A stretch of 64,000 bases of DNA from Rhodococcus ruber (GCF_027270735.1 NZ_JAPWIJ010000004.1:372001-436000); one strand, 5' to 3'; positions 48,351 to 57,295 are shown, counted from the first letter of the stretch. The notes: generated by a model not told the origin, from the letters alone. Numbers and translations are program-made.

Positions 48351-48490
48351 CCGCCTAATCGATCACTCGCGAGAGTGTTCGTACCGGGAACCCGATATCT
48401 ACTGGGGTGAATCCCGCTGAGCCACCCACGGTGGCCGGTGGGTAGGGCTGCTCTTCCCAGCCCGAACCCGTCAGCTAACTCGGTCGGCGG
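48351..48490 (+). promoter_or_regulatory. c-di-AMP riboswitch (ydaO-yuaA class)
   Basis: The stretch shows the conserved blocks of the ydaO-yuaA aptamer in order: CCGCC (closing stem), CCGGGAACCCG, TGGGGTGAATC, a variable stem-loop (CCACCCAC to GTGGGT), AGGGCTGCTC, CCCGAACCCGTCAGCTAAC, then GGCGG that can close the first stem. It ends about 30 bases before the NlpC/P60 start. In Actinobacteria this class commonly precedes cell-wall hydrolase genes; c-di-AMP binding generally lowers expression. Boundaries are set by the closing stem. Confidence 0.9.
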
Positions 48491-48520
48491 ACGATAGGAA
48501 GAAACGGAGCACCATCTTTC

Positions 48521-49075
48521 GTGGCGTCACAACTTTCCAACCGATCATTGCGGCGAGTTCTCGTAGCCGGAGCGCTCACGGCAGGCGTGGTCATTCTTCC
48601 CGCTGCACCCGCGATGGCGGCCCCCCTCACCATTCCCGGCGTCGGAACCTTCGAGATTCCCGACATCCCGGGCCTTCCTCCCCTCAACATTCCAGGCCTG
48701 CCGGCCCCGGGTGCGCCGCTGGCTCCCCAGGTCACGCCTGCAGCCAAGGCCGTTCAGGCCGCTGAGTCCAAGATCGGCGCTCCGTACGTGTACGGCGCTT
48801 CGGGTCCGGATTCGTTCGACTGCTCGGGCCTGATCCAGTGGGCCTACAAGCAGGCCGGCGTCAGCCTGCCCCGTACGAGCTACGACCAGGCAGCCGCGGG
48901 CACTCCGGTCTCGCGTGACAGCCTGATGCCCGGCGACGTCGTCTCGTTCTACGGCGGCTCGCACTCGGGTATGTACATCGGCGACGGCAATGTCGTGCAC
49001 GCGTCCACGTCCGGCGTTCCGGTCAAGGTCGCTCCGCTTGCCTCGATGCCGTTCGACGGTGCTCGTCGTTACTGA
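48521..49075 (+). CDS. Secreted NlpC/P60 peptidoglycan hydrolase
   Basis: The 184-residue protein has a Sec signal peptide (RRVLVAGALTAGVVILPAAPAMA, cleavage near residue 34), a Pro/Gly/Ile-rich linker (IPGLPPLNIPGLPAPG) and a C-terminal NlpC/P60 domain with Cys101 (DCSG), His148 (GGSHSGMYIG) and His160 as likely catalytic residues. Family enzymes cut D-glutamyl-meso-DAP bonds in peptidoglycan. It starts with GTG after a GGAG site, is preceded by the c-di-AMP riboswitch, and is followed by a strong hairpin, so expression probably responds to c-di-AMP. Confidence 0.93.
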   Translation: MASQLSNRSLRRVLVAGALTAGVVILPAAPAMAAPLTIPGVGTFEIPDIPGLPPLNIPGLPAPGAPLAPQVTPAAKAVQAAESKIGAPYVYGASGPDSFDCSGLIQWAYKQAGVSLPRTSYDQAAAGTPVSRDSLMPGDVVSFYGGSHSGMYIGDGNVVHASTSGVPVKVAPLASMPFDGARRY

Positions 49076-49107
49076 TTCGAGCAGCAGACGTTCGCTGTGA
49101 TCGACCG

Positions 49108-49140
49108 ACAGGGTCGAGCCGTACACCGGCTCGACCCTGT
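49108..49140 (+). terminator. Hairpin after the first NlpC/P60 gene
   Basis: ACAGGGTCGAGCCG pairs perfectly with CGGCTCGACCCTGT around a TACAC loop, 32 bases after the stop, followed by TGTCGTTT. It separates the riboswitch-controlled gene from the next hydrolase gene. Confidence 0.85.
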
Positions 49141-49380
49141 TGTCGTTTCCGAACACGGCATGCGACACGCCGGTCTGGTGGACACCGGACGCTCTAGTTC
49201 GTAATCTGATCGAGACCTGGTCGATGTTTATTTTGTGACCTGTCACCGGCGAACCCCCATCGATTTCAGACGGTGTTCACCTCCGCGCCCGCAAGAGCAT
49301 GGGTATGGTTCGTTTCCGGACTGCTAATCCAACCGTCGCCTCGTGAAGGCGACAAATGTAAGGACGGAGAGTCGCTTTCC

Positions 49381-50442
49381 GTGGCGATATCGAGATCGAA
49401 CCGAGTGTGGCGGCTGGCCCGTAACTCGGTGGTTGCTGTCGCGTTGGCCGCAAGCATCGCCGTAATGCCGACGCAGACGGCGATCGCTCAACCGGGTTTC
49501 GGCTCGGCGTCCGACGCCCAGACCAAGCTTGCCGAGCTCTCCCGCGATTCCGAGCAAACGAACGAATCTCTGCACAACGCTCAGATCGACCTCGATGCCA
49601 AGACCGCGCAGCAGCTCGATGCCCAGGCCGCCGTCGATCGGAGCCGCGCGGCTCTCGACGCAGCGCAGGCGCAGTTGACTCAGCTGAAGCCGGCCATGGA
49701 CAAGGTAGCCAACGTCAACTACCAGGGCGCGCGTACCAACCGCCTCTTCGCTGTGATGGTCAGCGACTCACCTCAGCAACTGCTCGACCAGATGTCGGCT
49801 CTCGATGTGATCTCGGCCGAGACCGCCGGCCAGGTCGCCCAATTCCAGCAGGCGAGTTCGGATGCCGCAGCGGCCGAACAGGCGGCAACGACGGCGGCCG
49901 ACCAAGCTCGTGTCGCAGCCGAGCAGGCCAAGGCGGTCAGTGACGATCTCCAGGCCAAGCAGAGCGAACTACAGGGCCAGATAGCCGAGGTGATGGCCGC
50001 ATACAGCGCGCTGTCGTCGTCCGAGCAGCTCTCGCTCGCTGGATCGGCCTTGCCCGACGGTTTCGATCCCACGACGATTCTGCAGAATCTGACGCCGGGA
50101 TCGGGGACCAGCGCGTTGCAAGCCGGTCTGACGCAGATCGGTAAGCCGTACGTCTGGGGTGGAACAGGACCGGACGGCTTCGACTGCTCGGGACTGGTGG
50201 TGTGGGCGTACAAGCAGGTGGGAAAGACGTTGCCTCGGTCGAGTCAGGCTCAGGCCGAGGGCGGTACGCCGGTGGACCAGAAAGATCTGCAGCCGGGAGA
50301 TGTGGTGCTGTTCTATCCGGACGCTTCGCACGTCGGTATCTATGCAGGTAACGGCAACGTGTTGCATGCGTCGACATTCGGAGTTCCCGTCAAGGTGCAG
50401 TCGATGGCATCGTTCCCGTACTACGGGGCGCGTCGATACTGA
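49381..50442 (+). CDS. Secreted coiled-coil NlpC/P60 hydrolase (RipC-like)
   Basis: The 353-residue protein has a signal peptide (VVAVALAASIAVMPTQTAIAQ), a long alpha-helical coiled coil rich in Ala/Gln (about residues 35-220, with DAKTAQQLDAQAAVDRSRAA), and a C-terminal NlpC/P60 domain with Cys269 in FDCSG, His in SHVGIYAG and NVLHAS. It corresponds to Rv2190c (RipC), where the coiled coil is thought to contact FtsEX and control septal peptidoglycan cleavage. The GTG at 49381 starts the signal peptide; upstream frame to 49273 is not protein-like. It has its own 5' region, without the riboswitch. Confidence 0.93.
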   Translation: MAISRSNRVWRLARNSVVAVALAASIAVMPTQTAIAQPGFGSASDAQTKLAELSRDSEQTNESLHNAQIDLDAKTAQQLDAQAAVDRSRAALDAAQAQLTQLKPAMDKVANVNYQGARTNRLFAVMVSDSPQQLLDQMSALDVISAETAGQVAQFQQASSDAAAAEQAATTAADQARVAAEQAKAVSDDLQAKQSELQGQIAEVMAAYSALSSSEQLSLAGSALPDGFDPTTILQNLTPGSGTSALQAGLTQIGKPYVWGGTGPDGFDCSGLVVWAYKQVGKTLPRSSQAQAEGGTPVDQKDLQPGDVVLFYPDASHVGIYAGNGNVLHASTFGVPVKVQSMASFPYYGARRY

Positions 50443-50445
50443 GGT

Positions 50446-51846
50446 GTGTCTCGACGATCGACGGATGCGCGGATGAGCGGGCCGAACCAGCCCGCGGGGA
50501 TCCGGCTCTTGGTCCGATCGGCGCGGCTTCGGTGGACTGCACTTGTTCTCGTCGCCGCAGTAGCGCTGTCGGTGGTCGTCTTTCACAACGTCCACAGCAC
50601 TGACGGTGCATCCCGAGCATCATCGAACGACGCCTCCGTCGCTCAGGCCCCGCCGACCTACGATCAGCAGCGCCGCACCGATGTGACCGTACTTCTCGAC
50701 CAGTGGGCCGGCGCAGTGCGCGCTGGAGACGTCGACGGTCTGCGGGCACTGATGGATCCGCGGGCCGATCCGAAATTCGTCGAGGCGCAAGTACGTCGGG
50801 CCGCGTCGGTGCCGGGCATACCGTTCTCCGAATTCGGCTACGTCCTGGGCGTCGAGCCGGAAACACCGGTTCCTCCGTCGATCGCAGAGCAACTGGACGC
50901 CACCGACATCTGGGCACCGCCGGTGTATCTGCGTTACGCCGTGGCGGGGCCGGACGCGTCGCCGACGAGTCGGCCGGTCTCGCTCGTCGTAGCCGAGCGG
51001 GACGGTCGATGGCGGCTCGTCGACGATGCGGACCTGCCCGAGTACCGACGCCATACCTGGCGTGGTCCGTGGGATTTCGGATCGTTGACGATTCGTTCGG
51101 TTCCGACGGCTTCGGGGACATCGGTGGTCATGGGGCATCCGGATCGGGAGCAGTTCGTCGCGGCCCTGGCAGCCGAGCTCCCGTCGGCAATCGATGCGGT
51201 CACCGACTTCTGGGGAGACGACTGGGCGCGAGACGGTCTGGTATTCGTTGCATCCTCCGCAGAGGAGTTCGGTGAGCTGACCGGATCCGATCCGTCGACG
51301 GACGTGGCGGCGGTGACGGTGTCCGACGCGGTGGCGGGGGACGGCTCGCGTCCGACCGGCCAGCGGGTGGTGTTCGGTCCCGATGCTGCGGCGCGATTGA
51401 CGCCGTTCACGGTTCGTTCGGTTCTGCGGCACGAGTTGACCCATGTGGCGGCCAGGGCTCGGACGGCGGACGGTACGGCGTTGTGGGTGGCGGAGGGGTT
51501 CGCCGACTACTCCGGGTACCGCAATTCCGGTGCCGATTTCGGGCAGCTCGCTCCTACCCTTGCCGCGATCGTGGCGTCGGGTGGACCGCCGACGGTGCTG
51601 CCGAAGGACGAGGATTTCGGTGCCGGAGGGGCACGGTCGAGCGTGGCCTACGAGTCGGCATGGTCGGTGTTCGCGTTCGTGGCCGACCGGTTCGGCGAGC
51701 CGACACTGCGGAGGCTGTACGCGGCGTTGGCGGCTGGACCTGTCTCGGACGGCTCCACCGATGCCGCCTTTGCGTCGGTACTGGGATTGGACCGCGCCCA
51801 GTTCGTCGCCTCGTGGGGCAACTGGGTGGCTGATCGGGCGCGCTGA
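50446..51846 (+). CDS. Membrane-anchored gluzincin-like metallopeptidase
   Basis: The protein of 457-466 residues (ATG 50473 or GTG 50446) has an N-terminal membrane anchor (WTALVLVAAVALSVVVF) and a large extracytoplasmic part. About residues 60-190 look like a substrate or NTF2-like domain, followed by VLRHELTHVAARARTADG and ALWVAEGFADYSGY: HELTH supplies two zinc-binding histidines and the catalytic glutamate, and the downstream Glu in AEGFADY is the third ligand, as in peptidase MA-like gluzincins. Substrates are unknown. It lies four bases after the RipC-like gene, so the two are probably cotranscribed and the protease may act at the envelope. Confidence 0.85.
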   Translation: MSRRSTDARMSGPNQPAGIRLLVRSARLRWTALVLVAAVALSVVVFHNVHSTDGASRASSNDASVAQAPPTYDQQRRTDVTVLLDQWAGAVRAGDVDGLRALMDPRADPKFVEAQVRRAASVPGIPFSEFGYVLGVEPETPVPPSIAEQLDATDIWAPPVYLRYAVAGPDASPTSRPVSLVVAERDGRWRLVDDADLPEYRRHTWRGPWDFGSLTIRSVPTASGTSVVMGHPDREQFVAALAAELPSAIDAVTDFWGDDWARDGLVFVASSAEEFGELTGSDPSTDVAAVTVSDAVAGDGSRPTGQRVVFGPDAAARLTPFTVRSVLRHELTHVAARARTADGTALWVAEGFADYSGYRNSGADFGQLAPTLAAIVASGGPPTVLPKDEDFGAGGARSSVAYESAWSVFAFVADRFGEPTLRRLYAALAAGPVSDGSTDAAFASVLGLDRAQFVASWGNWVADRAR

Positions 51847-51869
51847 CGCCGAGCGCTACGGTTGACGCC

Positions 51870-52994
51870 ATGCGTCGTACTCTTCTCGTGACGAACGACT
51901 TTCCGCCTCGCCCGGGCGGAATCCAGTCCTACCTACACAGCTTCGCCTCGCAACTACCCGCAGACGAGCTCGTGGTCTATGCACCGCGGTGGCGCGGCGA
52001 CTCGCACGAGAAGTTCGATGCCGAGCAGCCGTTCGAGGTGATCCGGCATCCGACGACACTGATGCTGCCGACCCCGCTCGTGGCGCGCCGGGCGGCTCGA
52101 ATCCTGAAGTCGCATCGATGCGACTCGGTGTGGTTCGGTGCGTCGGCTCCGCTGGCCGTGATGTCGTCGCACCTGCGCAAGGCTGGGGCCGAGCGCATCG
52201 TGGCCAGTACACACGGTCACGAGGTCGGTTGGTCGATGGTGCCGGGCGGTCGGGCGGCCCTGCGCACGATCGGCGAGAACACCGACGTGGTGACCTACGT
52301 CAGCAAGTACACCCGGGGCCGGTTCAGCGCGGCGTTCGGTCGGACCGCAGCCCTCGAGCACCTGCCGCCCGGAGTCGATACGGATCGCTTCGTTCCCAAT
52401 GACGGGGCGCGAGCGGAACTTCGCGCGCGCTACGGCCTCGGTGACCGACCCACCGTTCTGTGTCTCTCGCGGCTGGTACCCCGAAAGGGACAGGACTTCC
52501 TGATCCGAGCGCTCCCGGGAATTCGGCGAGCCGTCGACGGTGCGGTCCTGGTGATCGTCGGAGGAGGGCCGTACGAGAGGACTCTGCGTGAGCTCGTCCG
52601 ATCCACCGGAATGGAGCAGCACGTGGTGTTCACCGGCACGGTGCCGTCCGCGGAGCTTGCCGCCCACCACACCATCGCCGACGTGTTCGCGATGCCGAGC
52701 CGCACGCGTGGCGCTGGTCTGGACGTGGAGGGCCTCGGAATCGTCTACCTGGAAGCATCGTCCTGCGGTGTGCCCGTCATAGCCGGAATGTCCGGGGGTG
52801 CGCCGGAAGCTGTGCAGCACAACAAGACCGGGCTCGTGGTCGATGGAACTTCGGTCTCGGGCATCACCGACGCGATCGTGAAGATCCTGTCCGATCGCAC
52901 GCTCGCCGCCCAGATGGGCAACGCCGGCCGCGCATGGGTGGACGCCGAGTGGCGTTGGGACGTACTGACGGAGAAGTTGCGATCGTTGATCTAG
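51870..52994 (+). CDS. pimB: Phosphatidylinositol monomannoside mannosyltransferase (PimB')
   Basis: The 374-residue GT4 enzyme adds the second mannose from GDP-mannose to PIM1 at the cytoplasmic membrane face, feeding PIM, lipomannan and lipoarabinomannan synthesis. The N-terminal lobe starts MRRTLLVTNDFPPRPGGIQS; donor-site motifs are VPRKGQDFLIRALP, IVGGGPYERTL and EGLGIVYLEASSCGVPVIAG (the EX7E glutamates). It corresponds to Rv2188c. The start ATG lies 24 bases after the protease gene, and FadD15 converges on it. Confidence 0.93.
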   Translation: MRRTLLVTNDFPPRPGGIQSYLHSFASQLPADELVVYAPRWRGDSHEKFDAEQPFEVIRHPTTLMLPTPLVARRAARILKSHRCDSVWFGASAPLAVMSSHLRKAGAERIVASTHGHEVGWSMVPGGRAALRTIGENTDVVTYVSKYTRGRFSAAFGRTAALEHLPPGVDTDRFVPNDGARAELRARYGLGDRPTVLCLSRLVPRKGQDFLIRALPGIRRAVDGAVLVIVGGGPYERTLRELVRSTGMEQHVVFTGTVPSAELAAHHTIADVFAMPSRTRGAGLDVEGLGIVYLEASSCGVPVIAGMSGGAPEAVQHNKTGLVVDGTSVSGITDAIVKILSDRTLAAQMGNAGRAWVDAEWRWDVLTEKLRSLI

Positions 52995-53019
52995 CGTCCG
53001 TCGTTCCGGGCCGTACGCC

Positions 53020-54822
53020 TCACCGGGTGTAGATCGATTCGATCTCGTCGGCGTACGCCTTGGTGATGACGTTGCGCTTGAGCTTCATCGTCGGGGTCAG
53101 CTCGCCGCTTTCCTCCGAGAAGTCGTGGGGGAGCAGTCGATATTTCTTGATGGACTCCGCATGCGAGACGGACTTGTTCGCGTCGGCGACGGCAGCATCG
53201 ATCTCGGCGACGAGATCGGGGTCCTTCTGCAGATCCGACGCCGTGGCGTCGGCGGCCTTGCCGTGCGCGGACTTCCACCGATCGAACGCCTCCGGGTCGA
53301 GAGTGATGAGCGCTCCGATGAAGGGCTTCTGATCGCCGACGACAACAGCCTGGCTGATCAGAGCGCCCGCACGAAGTCGGTCCTCCAAACCGGCGGGCGA
53401 GACATTCTTGCCGCCGGCCGTGACGATCAACTCCTTCTTGCGACCCGAAATCGTGATGTACCCGTCGTCGTCGACGCTGCCGAGATCTCCAGTGCGAAAC
53501 CAACCGTCGTCCAGTGACTCGGCGGTTGCTTCCTCGTTGCGCCAATAGCCATCGAACACCACCGGCCCGCGTAGCTGGATTTCCCCGTCATCGGCGATGC
53601 GAACGGTGTTGCCGGGCAACGGACGTCCGACACTACCCACGCGTTGGAATCCGATGGTGTTGACGGCGAAGGCAGCGGTGGTTTCGGTCAGGCCGTAGCC
53701 CTCGTAGATCGTCACGCCGATGCCGCGGTAGAAGTGGCCGAGCCGGCTACCGAGAGGAGCGCCACCGGAGATCGCCAGTTCGCATTTGCCTCCGAGTGCG
53801 GCCCGCAACTTGCCGTACACCAGCTTGTCGAACACGGTGTGCTTGGCGCGCAACATAATTCCTGGCCCGCCCGCGTCCTGCGCCTCGCTCCATGCCACCG
53901 CGCATTCGGTGGCAAGGTCGAAGATCTTGCCCTTGCCGTCGGCATGCGCCTTCTGCTTCGCGGTGTTGAAGACCTTCTCGAACACTCGCGGCACCGAGAG
54001 GATGAAGTCCGGTTGGAACGTTCCGAACGTCGCGACGAGGTTGGGGATGTCGTTGGTGTGACCGAGCGTGACCCCGGCGTCGAACGACGCGATACTCACT
54101 GCCCGTGCGAGGACGTGGGCCAACGGTAGGAACATCAGGGTGCTTCGTCCCTGTGTCAGCAAAGATTTCAGCGACGTCTCGCGAATACCGAGAGACTCCG
54201 CGAGCAGGTTGGCGTGGGTCAGCTGGACGCCCTTGGGGCGACCGGTGGTGCCCGAGGTGTAGATCAACGTTGCCGGGTCGGACGAGCTCAGTGCCGAAAC
54301 CCGTCGGTGCACGGAGTCCTCGGTGACATCTGCGCCCGCGTCGATCAGTGCCTGCACTGCGTCGGTGTCGGCCGACTCGATCACGAACGTCCGGCGCACG
54401 GACTGTGCCGCTGCCACAACATCTTTCGTTTCCTGCACGTGTGCGTCGTTCTCGAGAACGAGCAGAACCGGCTCGGCGTCTTCGAGAATCCACTCGACCT
54501 GCCCGGCGGAGGATGTCTCGTAGATCGGCACGGTCACCCCGCCCGCGGCCCAGATCGCGTAGTCGACGACAGACCACTCGAACCGCGTCGACGACATCAG
54601 CGCAACTCGATCACCCTGTTCGATACCTGCTGCAATCAGTCCACGTGCCACCCCCACGACCAGTCGCTCGAACTCGGCCGCGGTGACGTCGGTCCAGCTG
54701 CCGTCGACGAGGCGGCGGAACACGACGGCGTCGGGCGTGTTGCGACCACGGAGGAAGACGGTGTCGACAGCCGAGTCGGTGTCCTCGATGGCGTATTTTG
54801 CTGCGGCGGTGAACTCGCGCAC
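53020..54822 (-). CDS. Long-chain fatty acid-CoA ligase (FadD15-like)
   Basis: The 600-residue adenylate-forming enzyme activates fatty acids to acyl-CoA. The core motifs are the P-loop LIYTSGTTGRPKGVQLTH, the A5-type YEGYGLTETTAAFAVN, the hinge GDLGSVDDDGYITISGRKKELIVTAGGKN (two parts) and the catalytic lysine near VITKAYADEIE at the C-terminus. The N-terminal region is typical for long-chain FACS. It occupies the Rv2187 (fadD15) position and diverges from the first SRPBCC gene. Which chain length it uses cannot be told from sequence. Confidence 0.93.
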   Translation of the reverse strand: MREFTAAAKYAIEDTDSAVDTVFLRGRNTPDAVVFRRLVDGSWTDVTAAEFERLVVGVARGLIAAGIEQGDRVALMSSTRFEWSVVDYAIWAAGGVTVPIYETSSAGQVEWILEDAEPVLLVLENDAHVQETKDVVAAAQSVRRTFVIESADTDAVQALIDAGADVTEDSVHRRVSALSSSDPATLIYTSGTTGRPKGVQLTHANLLAESLGIRETSLKSLLTQGRSTLMFLPLAHVLARAVSIASFDAGVTLGHTNDIPNLVATFGTFQPDFILSVPRVFEKVFNTAKQKAHADGKGKIFDLATECAVAWSEAQDAGGPGIMLRAKHTVFDKLVYGKLRAALGGKCELAISGGAPLGSRLGHFYRGIGVTIYEGYGLTETTAAFAVNTIGFQRVGSVGRPLPGNTVRIADDGEIQLRGPVVFDGYWRNEEATAESLDDGWFRTGDLGSVDDDGYITISGRKKELIVTAGGKNVSPAGLEDRLRAGALISQAVVVGDQKPFIGALITLDPEAFDRWKSAHGKAADATASDLQKDPDLVAEIDAAVADANKSVSHAESIKKYRLLPHDFSEESGELTPTMKLKRNVITKAYADEIESIYTR

Positions 54823-54912
54823 GGGATTACCTCCGGATAGAACTGGGAGAACGAAAGTCGATAGCTCGGCTTCACAGCTACTCTAGCCCCGGCGCGAGGA
54901 CGCTCGAATGCG

Positions 54913-55014
54913 CCTCGAGTGGAGCCTGCAGGAACGAGCAGAAAAACCTCGAGTGGAGCCTGCAGGAACGAGCAGAAGAACCTCGAGTGGAGCCTGCAGG
55001 AACGAGCAGTGAAA
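54913..55014. repeat. Three 34-bp tandem repeats in a divergent intergenic region
   Basis: Units start at 54913, 54947 and 54981; each contains CCTCGAGTGGAGCCTGCAGG then AACGAGCAG and five variable, mostly A, bases. They lie between the divergent fadD15-like gene and the SRPBCC gene, where promoters are expected. The core resembles the minus strand of the repeats at 45995-46086. There are no spacers, so this is not a CRISPR. Confidence 0.95.
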
Positions 55015-55059
55015 GAGGCGACGTGCGCGGCCCGAGACCCGATATGTGAAGCTCTGTCG

Positions 55060-55452
55060 ATGAGCAGTATTCAAGTTGCGGACCAGACATTCGTGGCCGC
55101 CCCCGGGGCGCGGGTGGCGCAGGCTTTCGCCTCGCCCGAGCGGTGGCGTCGGTGGTGGCCGGATCTGAACCTGACCATTACCGAGGACCGCGGAGAGAAG
55201 GGGATCCGCTGGGCCGTGCGCGGCGGTGTGGTCGGAACGATGGAGCTGTGGCTCGAGCCCGCGCTCGACGGAGTCGTCGTGCATTACTTCCTGCATGCGG
55301 AGCCCTCTGGTTCCGGCGAGATCGCTGAGCACCAGCATGCACGTCGGGTGGCGGGCCGCGCCATGACCTTCGAGCTCAAACGTGAGCTCGAGGCAGGTCG
55401 GTCTGCAGGTGAGGCACCGAGCCACGTAGCGTCGAGTTCAGCTCGCGATTGA
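55060..55452 (+). CDS. SRPBCC-fold protein 1
   Basis: The 130-residue protein is a single START/SRPBCC (polyketide-cyclase-like) domain: VADQTFVAAPGARVAQAFASPERWRRWWPDLNLTI opens the fold (read in two parts), then GTMELWLEPALDGVVVHYFLHAE. These proteins hold a hydrophobic ligand such as a lipid in a deep cavity. Length and order match Rv2186c. The ATG at 55060 is used; the open frame upstream merely reads through the 34-bp repeats. Confidence 0.85.
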   Translation: MSSIQVADQTFVAAPGARVAQAFASPERWRRWWPDLNLTITEDRGEKGIRWAVRGGVVGTMELWLEPALDGVVVHYFLHAEPSGSGEIAEHQHARRVAGRAMTFELKRELEAGRSAGEAPSHVASSSARD

Positions 55453-55586
55453 ACCGCGCGGTACGGTCGGCCGGTTCGCATTGTGCGTCCGCGGATCGAT
55501 CGTGTGAGATGGATGTGCGGCCTGTTCGACGGGCGCAACAGCGAACGAATCGATCGAAGTACCCGAGAGGAAGCGGACGAGAAGTC

Positions 55587-56021
55587 ATGGCGGAGAAAAC
55601 CCAGAGATCGATCGTCGTAGAAGCCCCGCCGAAGCAGGTCATGGACGTCATCGCCGATTTCGACGCGTACCCCACGTGGGTGTCGGCCGCAAAGTCCGTC
55701 GAGGTCCTCGACGTAGATGCGGACGGACGCGGTAAGCGCGTGAAGTTCGTGCTGGACGCCGGGATGGTGAAGGACACCTACGAACTCGAGTACGACTGGG
55801 CTGCCGACGGCAGCTTCGTGTCGTGGAACCTCGTGTCGGGTGAAATGCAGAAGTCGCAGAAGGGCTCGTACACGCTGCGCGAAACCGGCAGCGGCACCGA
55901 CGTGACGTACGAGCTCACCGTGGACCTGAACATTCCGATGATCGGCCTGTTCAAGCGCAAGGCAGAGAAGGTCATCACCGACACTGCACTCAAGGAATTG
56001 AAGAAGCGGGTCGAAGGCTGA
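55587..56021 (+). CDS. SRPBCC-fold protein 2
   Basis: The 144-residue SRPBCC protein (same length as I recall for Rv2185c) reads RSIVVEAPPKQVMDVIADFDAYPTWV at its N-terminus, typical of the cyclase/dehydrase subgroup, and ends with the amphipathic helix FKRKAEKVITDTALKELKKR that closes the ligand cavity. The starting ATG is preceded by AGAGGAAGCGG. It and the upstream SRPBCC gene probably form one transcript with the ArsA-like gene, which starts about 30 bases later. Confidence 0.9.
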   Translation: MAEKTQRSIVVEAPPKQVMDVIADFDAYPTWVSAAKSVEVLDVDADGRGKRVKFVLDAGMVKDTYELEYDWAADGSFVSWNLVSGEMQKSQKGSYTLRETGSGTDVTYELTVDLNIPMIGLFKRKAEKVITDTALKELKKRVEG

Positions 56022-56050
56022 GCGAAGCTCGCACCGAACCTCGCACCACG

Positions 56051-57295
56051 GTGATGCTGTTCCTCGGCAAAGGTGGTGCGGGGAAAACCACGCTGGCGGC
56101 GGCGTCGGGCCTGCGGCTGGCGAAGGCCGGCGAGCGGGTGTTGATTGCGTCGTTGGATCAAGCACCGTCGCTCGCCGATGCGTTCTCGGGCATGCCCGAG
56201 AACGCTGTCGATGACGAGTCCGCGGATCCATCCCGAGTCCGACCCGTCACGGCGGGCCTGGACATCGTCGAGATCGACACGCTCAGTCTGCTCGAGGCGC
56301 GGTATCGAGGACTCGGTTCCTTGGTGGCGATGGCGTCGGCGGGCCACGAGCACGGGGTGAGCTTCAGCGCGATAGAGCCGGAAGAACTGCTGGGCTTTCC
56401 GGGAATCGAAGAGTTGCTGGGGATGCACGAGATCTGTCGTCTGGTCGACGAAGGTCGCTGGGACACAGTGATAGTGGACATGCCTGCATCGGCTGATGCG
56501 TTGAGAACTCTGCAGTTGCCGGACACCGTGGCCGCGTACGTGGAGCGAATCTGGCCGCGCCACGATCGCATGGTGGCCGGCACCGGTTCCGACGTGCGCC
56601 TCACGCTCGTGGTGGCGATGATCGAGCGAGTGCTCGCCCAGGTCGATTCGGTCCGATCCTTGATCACCGACCCCGCGCGTACCGGCGTAACCGTGGTCGT
56701 CACTGCCGAACAGCTCTCGGTCGTCGATGCCGAGCGAACTCTGTCGGCCGCGGCACTGCTCGGAATCGGAATCGATCGGGTTCTCGTCAACAAGATCCTG
56801 CCGGACTTGAACTCGTCGTCGATCGGTCTGGTCGGTGCCCACCCGGCTGTGTTCTGGTTCGAGAGCTGGCGGGCCGCGCAGCTCGCCGCCGTCGCCGAGC
56901 TGCGCCGACGTATCGCCACGGTGCCCATAGTCGAGGTGGAGCGAGCCCCTGGTGAACCGGTAGGGTTGGGGCCCTTGCAGGACGTGGCAGATCGCCTGGA
57001 ACCGAGCTTGCTCGAACGGCGTGCGCCGGAGCGGGGTGAGCAGCCCTCCGTAGTACTCGAGTCCGGGCGCGGACTCGAATCCGTGTACGCGATGAGAATG
57101 CTGCTGCCGGTAGTTGATTCGACGACCTTGGGTGTGGGGCGAGTGGAGGACGACTTGATAGTCAGTGCCGACGGGAGGCGACGGCGCATCAGGTTGGCGT
57201 CGGTGCTTCGTCGGTGCATCGCAGACTCCGCCGAGCTCGACGGGCCGTGCCTGGTGGTGCGTTTCCGCCCGAATCCCGACGTGTGGCCACTGTGA
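56051..57295 (+). CDS. ArsA/Get3-like P-loop ATPase
   Basis: The 414-residue protein starts at once with a deviant Walker A FLGKGGAGKTTLAAASGLRLA (two parts), whose signature lysine precedes GG, and ASLDQAPSLADAF resembles the ArsA/Get3 switch DPAHSLxDxF. WDTVIVDMPASADALRTLQLP gives the Walker B-like region and switch II. Unlike E. coli ArsA there is one ATPase half, so it should work as a dimer like Get3. The C-terminal 100 residues are a separate small beta domain. It is homologous in position to Rv2184c, whose role is unknown. GTG at 56051 or ATG at 56054 may start translation. Confidence 0.85.
   Translation: MMLFLGKGGAGKTTLAAASGLRLAKAGERVLIASLDQAPSLADAFSGMPENAVDDESADPSRVRPVTAGLDIVEIDTLSLLEARYRGLGSLVAMASAGHEHGVSFSAIEPEELLGFPGIEELLGMHEICRLVDEGRWDTVIVDMPASADALRTLQLPDTVAAYVERIWPRHDRMVAGTGSDVRLTLVVAMIERVLAQVDSVRSLITDPARTGVTVVVTAEQLSVVDAERTLSAAALLGIGIDRVLVNKILPDLNSSSIGLVGAHPAVFWFESWRAAQLAAVAELRRRIATVPIVEVERAPGEPVGLGPLQDVADRLEPSLLERRAPERGEQPSVVLESGRGLESVYAMRMLLPVVDSTTLGVGRVEDDLIVSADGRRRRIRLASVLRRCIADSAELDGPCLVVRFRPNPDVWPL

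Noticed and set aside
49235..49246. Palindrome GTGACCTGTCAC as a CRP-type site
   Set aside because: The spacing between half-sites is two bases short of the CRP pattern, and no adjacent promoter could be defined.
54913..55014. CRISPR array
   Set aside because: Three 34-bp units follow each other without unique spacers, and no cas gene is near.
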